NCBI GenBank assembly: GCA_002471575.1
Contig: DKQG01000058.1
Span: 56,917 to 120,916, forward strand
DNA: 64,000 nucleotides
Reading direction: 5' to 3'
From: Alphaproteobacteria bacterium UBA7314
Lineage (GTDB): Bacteria; Pseudomonadota; Alphaproteobacteria; MPNO01; UBA830
The notes under the pieces were generated by a model, which searched no databases, was not told the origin of the DNA, and saw only the letters and a program-made list of their open reading frames with translations. Every line of letters starts with the position of its first letter. The first letter of the stretch is position 1. Both the position numbers and the translations under genes were made by a program. Positions 61,632 through 64,000 of the stretch are shown here, one piece after another.

Positions 61632-61694
61632 TGTCCTCTCCTTCTCCCGACCACCGACGGGATCGTACTAATGGATGTACGGGAAGGGAGAGTG
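61632..61694. repeat. Palindromic intergenic element, copy 2
   Basis: CTCTCCTTCTCCCGACCACC, then GGGATCGTACTAATGG, then GGGAAGGGAGAG. The two ends are inverted copies, and the whole aligns with 32186-32248. It lies between dsbB and the DedA-type gene. Confidence 0.5.
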
Positions 61695-61724
61695 CCAGAG
61701 CGATATCCGCGTATGCAGATTGGG

Positions 61725-62306
61725 TCAATGTATGAACTTTAGTAACACAAACCCGCCGATCAGCAGCACACATAATAGTGCGAACATCAGGCCCAGGCGT
61801 TTCTCGATAAATTCGCGGATCGGCTGACCGATGTAATAGAGCAGCGCTGCGACAACGAAGAAACGCAAACCTCGCGCCAGCACAGAGGCAATCGTAAACG
61901 TGCCCAAATCCAGATTGGTGACGCCGCTGGCGATCGTGATCACCTTGTAGGGGAACGGCGTCACGCCAGCCATAAACACGATCCAACCGCCGTACTCGTT
62001 GTACCGCGCTGTGAAGTCCGAGAATTTCACCCCGTATCCATAGATATCTAGGATCGGTCGGCCAACGCCCTCGTAGAGGCCGGCGCCGATGGCGTATCCC
62101 AGCATGCCGCCGAGGACGGAAGCGATGGTGCATATCGCGGCGTAGCGCCAGGCGCTGTTGCGGGAAGCCAGGACCATAGGTATCAGCAGCACGTCCGGCG
62201 GGATCGGGAAGACTGAACTTTCGACGAAAGCGACGGCTGCGAGCACCCAAACCGCGTTTTTACGGGAGGCTAGGTCCATGGTCCAGTCGTAGAGGGCGCG
62301 TATCAC
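61725..62306 (-). CDS. YqaA/DedA-type membrane protein
   Basis: A 193-residue inner-membrane protein of the VTT/SNARE-associated family. AAVAFVESSVFPIPPDVLLIPM carries the DedA-type F.P..P sequence, followed by GGMLGYAIGAGLYEGVGRP and FMAGVTPFPYKVITIASG, the latter typical of YqaA. I prefer the GTG at 62306 because AAAGGAC lies upstream and YqaA proteins start M.R.LYDWT; the frame opens at 62342. Family members move lipid carriers or support membrane potential; the role is unassigned here. Confidence 0.87.
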   Translation of the reverse strand: MIRALYDWTMDLASRKNAVWVLAAVAFVESSVFPIPPDVLLIPMVLASRNSAWRYAAICTIASVLGGMLGYAIGAGLYEGVGRPILDIYGYGVKFSDFTARYNEYGGWIVFMAGVTPFPYKVITIASGVTNLDLGTFTIASVLARGLRFFVVAALLYYIGQPIREFIEKRLGLMFALLCVLLIGGFVLLKFIH

Positions 62307-62403
62307 AAAATCGTCCTTTTCAGGTTTTCCGGGGTGTAGCAAGGGTGTCCGGCAGCGGCAAGCGGTGGTTCTGCTATCGCGCGAATTGTTCTAGAATACA
62401 CTC

Positions 62404-63603
62404 ATGAACACGCAACCTGCCCCGATACAGGCCCCAGATGCGGTGTCGGCTATCGCTGCTGCCCGCACCCTCGCCCCGACGCTACGCGACCGTGCAGCCG
62501 AAACGGACGCGCTCCGCCGCCTGCCGGAGGAAAACGTTGCGGATATGAGGGCCGCTGGCCTTTTCCGCGTCATCCAGCCTGCCCGGTGCGGCGGCTGGCA
62601 GATGGACTTTCATGCCCATCTCGATGTCGTGGAGGAAATTTCCGCCGGCTGCGGTGCCTCCGGCTGGTGTCTTGGCGTTCTTCAGATTCATTCTTGGGTC
62701 GCAGGCCTCCTGAGCCAGCAGGCTCAGGACGATATCTACGGCGCCGATCAGGATACGCTGATCGTCGCTGTGCTCAACGCGCGGGGAGAGGCGGTGCGGG
62801 GCGGCAACGGATATCGCGTGAGTGGATTTTGGCCGTTCGGGTCCGGGTCCGAGCATTCTCAATGGGCGATACTCGGCGCCAGGGTGCTAGACGAAGACGG
62901 CGAGGTCGCTGACGAGGGATGTTTCCTTATTCCGACGTCCGAAATCGAGATCAAGGACGATTGGCGCGTCGTGGGCCTGCGCGGGACCGGCAGCTGCAGC
63001 CTGGTCGCAAACAACGTAGACGTGCCAGCGCACCGGTTTATCTCGTTCATCGACGGGCGGGCCGGCAAGACACCCGGGGGGCATTTGCATGACGGCACCT
63101 TGTATAAGGCGCCGCTGGCCCCGTCCCTGGCCATCGCGCTGTGTGGCCCGGCGGTCGGTATTGCTGAGGGAGCAATCAATGATTTCATCGGATATGTAGC
63201 GGGACGAACCAACCCCCAGTTGCGTGGCGCAACGCAGATCGATTCTCCGTTGACGCATCAGATGGTTGCGGAGGCAAAGGCGCAGGTCGACGCGGCACGC
63301 ATGCTGTTGCACCGAGCCGCCGACGATATCCACGAGGCGGCGGAGAACGGCGGCGAAATGCCGGTGGAGATCCGTGCCCGTATCCGGATGGATAGTGCCT
63401 ACGCGGTGCGGCTCTGTATGGAGGCTGGTGAGGCCATGTTTCTTGCAAGCGGTGGGTCAGGGCTGGCGGAGAGCAATCCGGTTCAGCGCGCCTGGCGTGA
63501 TCTGCATGCCATTAACCAGCATGCGCTCCTGCAGCTGCCGACAAACGCCGAAATCTATGGGCGGACCATTCTCGGTCTGGATCCAGGGTCCGATATTCTC
63601 TAG
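62404..63603 (+). CDS. Flavin-dependent monooxygenase-like (acyl-CoA dehydrogenase fold)
   Basis: A 399-residue protein with the acyl-CoA dehydrogenase fold but of the group D oxygenase type (HsaA, NphA, HpaB-like). It has RRLPEENVADMRAAGLFRV, ISAGCGASGWCLGVLQIH, FWPFGSGSEHSQWAILGA and a C-terminal AMFLASGGSGLAESNPVQRAWRDLHAINQHALLQ. The ACAD glutamate base region is not present. Such enzymes take reduced flavin from a partner reductase, and none is next to it. It ends in an overlapping CTAG stop with the small convergent gene. Confidence 0.8.
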   Translation: MNTQPAPIQAPDAVSAIAAARTLAPTLRDRAAETDALRRLPEENVADMRAAGLFRVIQPARCGGWQMDFHAHLDVVEEISAGCGASGWCLGVLQIHSWVAGLLSQQAQDDIYGADQDTLIVAVLNARGEAVRGGNGYRVSGFWPFGSGSEHSQWAILGARVLDEDGEVADEGCFLIPTSEIEIKDDWRVVGLRGTGSCSLVANNVDVPAHRFISFIDGRAGKTPGGHLHDGTLYKAPLAPSLAIALCGPAVGIAEGAINDFIGYVAGRTNPQLRGATQIDSPLTHQMVAEAKAQVDAARMLLHRAADDIHEAAENGGEMPVEIRARIRMDSAYAVRLCMEAGEAMFLASGGSGLAESNPVQRAWRDLHAINQHALLQLPTNAEIYGRTILGLDPGSDIL

Positions 63604-63890
63604 CTCTCCATCCAGAGCGCGAACAACCCCGCTAGCAAAAAGACAATCGCCAGGACGCCCATCGCTGGCCAGCTTGGCCGGCGGGCGCGTTCGCGGATAA
63701 TGATCCGGATCATGTAGATGCTGCTTGCCGCCGCCCAAACCATGGCTGTGCCAAGCGCGAACAGAACACACGAGAGCCTGTCCCAGCCTTTCCCGTTTTC
63801 TCCCAATGCAATCAGAACGGCGAAAAGGAAGGTGAGGCCGAGCGTAAGGTGTAGCTGGCGGATTAGGTATCGGGGGATACGGGTCAACAT
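63600..63890 (-). CDS. Small three-span membrane protein
   Basis: A 96-residue protein with three hydrophobic segments (LTLGLTFLFAVLIAL, LSCVLFALGTAMVWAAA, MGVLAIVFLLAGLFALW) and a basic loop (RIIIRERARRPSW). I do not recognise the family. Its start overlaps the stop of the partial frame at 63884, and its stop is shared in the CTAG with the convergent monooxygenase-like gene. Confidence 0.6.
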   Translation of the reverse strand: MLTRIPRYLIRQLHLTLGLTFLFAVLIALGENGKGWDRLSCVLFALGTAMVWAAASSIYMIRIIIRERARRPSWPAMGVLAIVFLLAGLFALWMES

Positions 63891-64000
63891 GATTTAGCAA
63901 CCCTCTCAGCTGCCTCCGCCCCGCCGCCCCAGCTCTCGCGTACTCGCTTGGCGACTAACTTGTTATATGTGATCACGGCCCAGACAAAGATTACGCCGGC
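63884..64000 (-). CDS. C-terminal end of a frame leaving the window, LemA-like start
   Basis: Thirty-nine codons read AGVIFVWAVITYNKLVAKRV, RESWGGGAEAAERVAKSC and a TGA. The piece with ITYNKLVA.RVRESW resembles the first turn of LemA proteins (YN.LV.LR.RV..AW), which would normally continue for 150 residues. The stop follows soon, so it is either a frameshifted LemA or another protein with a similar end. The upstream part lies beyond the window edge. Confidence 0.4.
   Translation of the reverse strand, partial: AGVIFVWAVITYNKLVAKRVRESWGGGAEAAERVAKSC

Noticed and set aside
1..64000. CRISPR array, prophage or intact insertion sequence
   Set aside because: No evenly spaced direct repeats, phage structural genes or transposase frames were seen; the only recombinase is chromosomal XerD.

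Overview
The window reads as chromosomal DNA of an alphaproteobacterium, most likely Rhodospirillales-like and probably marine. The backbone (aroK-aroB, xerD-accA, secA, a parvulin isomerase, argJ-mutT, a BioC-like methyltransferase beside comF, grxC-nitrilase, DUF1178, ubiG, lysC, ptsP, rodZ-like, hisS, prfA-prmC, DUF4167, clpB, M23 peptidase) is an order I know from Rhodospirillaceae. GC content is moderately high, start codons include many GTG and several TTG, and 1 to 4 base overlaps between neighbours are frequent. No rRNA, tRNA, CRISPR array, prophage or intact insertion sequence was found.

Left part (1-14.0 kb). A truncated J-domain gene and divergent bolA lead into a minus-strand unit aroK-aroB-CNNM/CorC protein-DUF2889. 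A 46-residue membrane peptide overlaps a 602-residue exported protein of unknown function, followed by xerD and accA. Between accA and secA lie remains of three dead genes (LysR, EamA, SDR). secA and a periplasmic peptidyl-prolyl isomerase diverge.

Accessory stretch (14.0-24.2 kb). Two cupins, a hydantoinase/oxoprolinase pair hyuA-hyuB, a dead beta-CASP hydrolase tail, an aspartate aminotransferase, and a two-gene sortase system (VIT/vWA target plus class GN-like sortase) interrupt the core order. argJ-mutT then resumes it, followed by two tandem MFS transporters.

Core stretch (28.4-49.5 kb). Ubiquinone methylation (ubiG), aspartate-family amino acid synthesis (lysC), nitrogen PTS (ptsP), cell shape (RodZ-like), translation (hisS, prfA, prmC), tetrapyrrole synthesis by the C5 route (hemA), a glutamine-rich DUF4167 protein, ClpB and an envelope peptidase follow. 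comF is broken, and ispG, which I expect between rodZ and hisS, is absent.

Right part (49.6-64 kb). A catabolic locus carries an NDP-forming acyl-CoA ligase, an acyl-CoA dehydrogenase and a hydroxycinnamoyl-CoA hydratase/lyase-like enzyme that lacks the phenol-binding tyrosines of the known enzyme. A minus-strand group of hydrolases follows (M20 amidohydrolase, gamma-glutamyltransferase-like, YtcJ-like amidohydrolase, D-threonine-aldolase-like PLP enzyme), then coq7-dsbB, a DedA-type membrane protein, a flavin-dependent monooxygenase-like protein and small membrane proteins. Short palindromic repeats mark several junctions of accessory DNA. All functional calls rest on reading the translated sequences; no database search was run.
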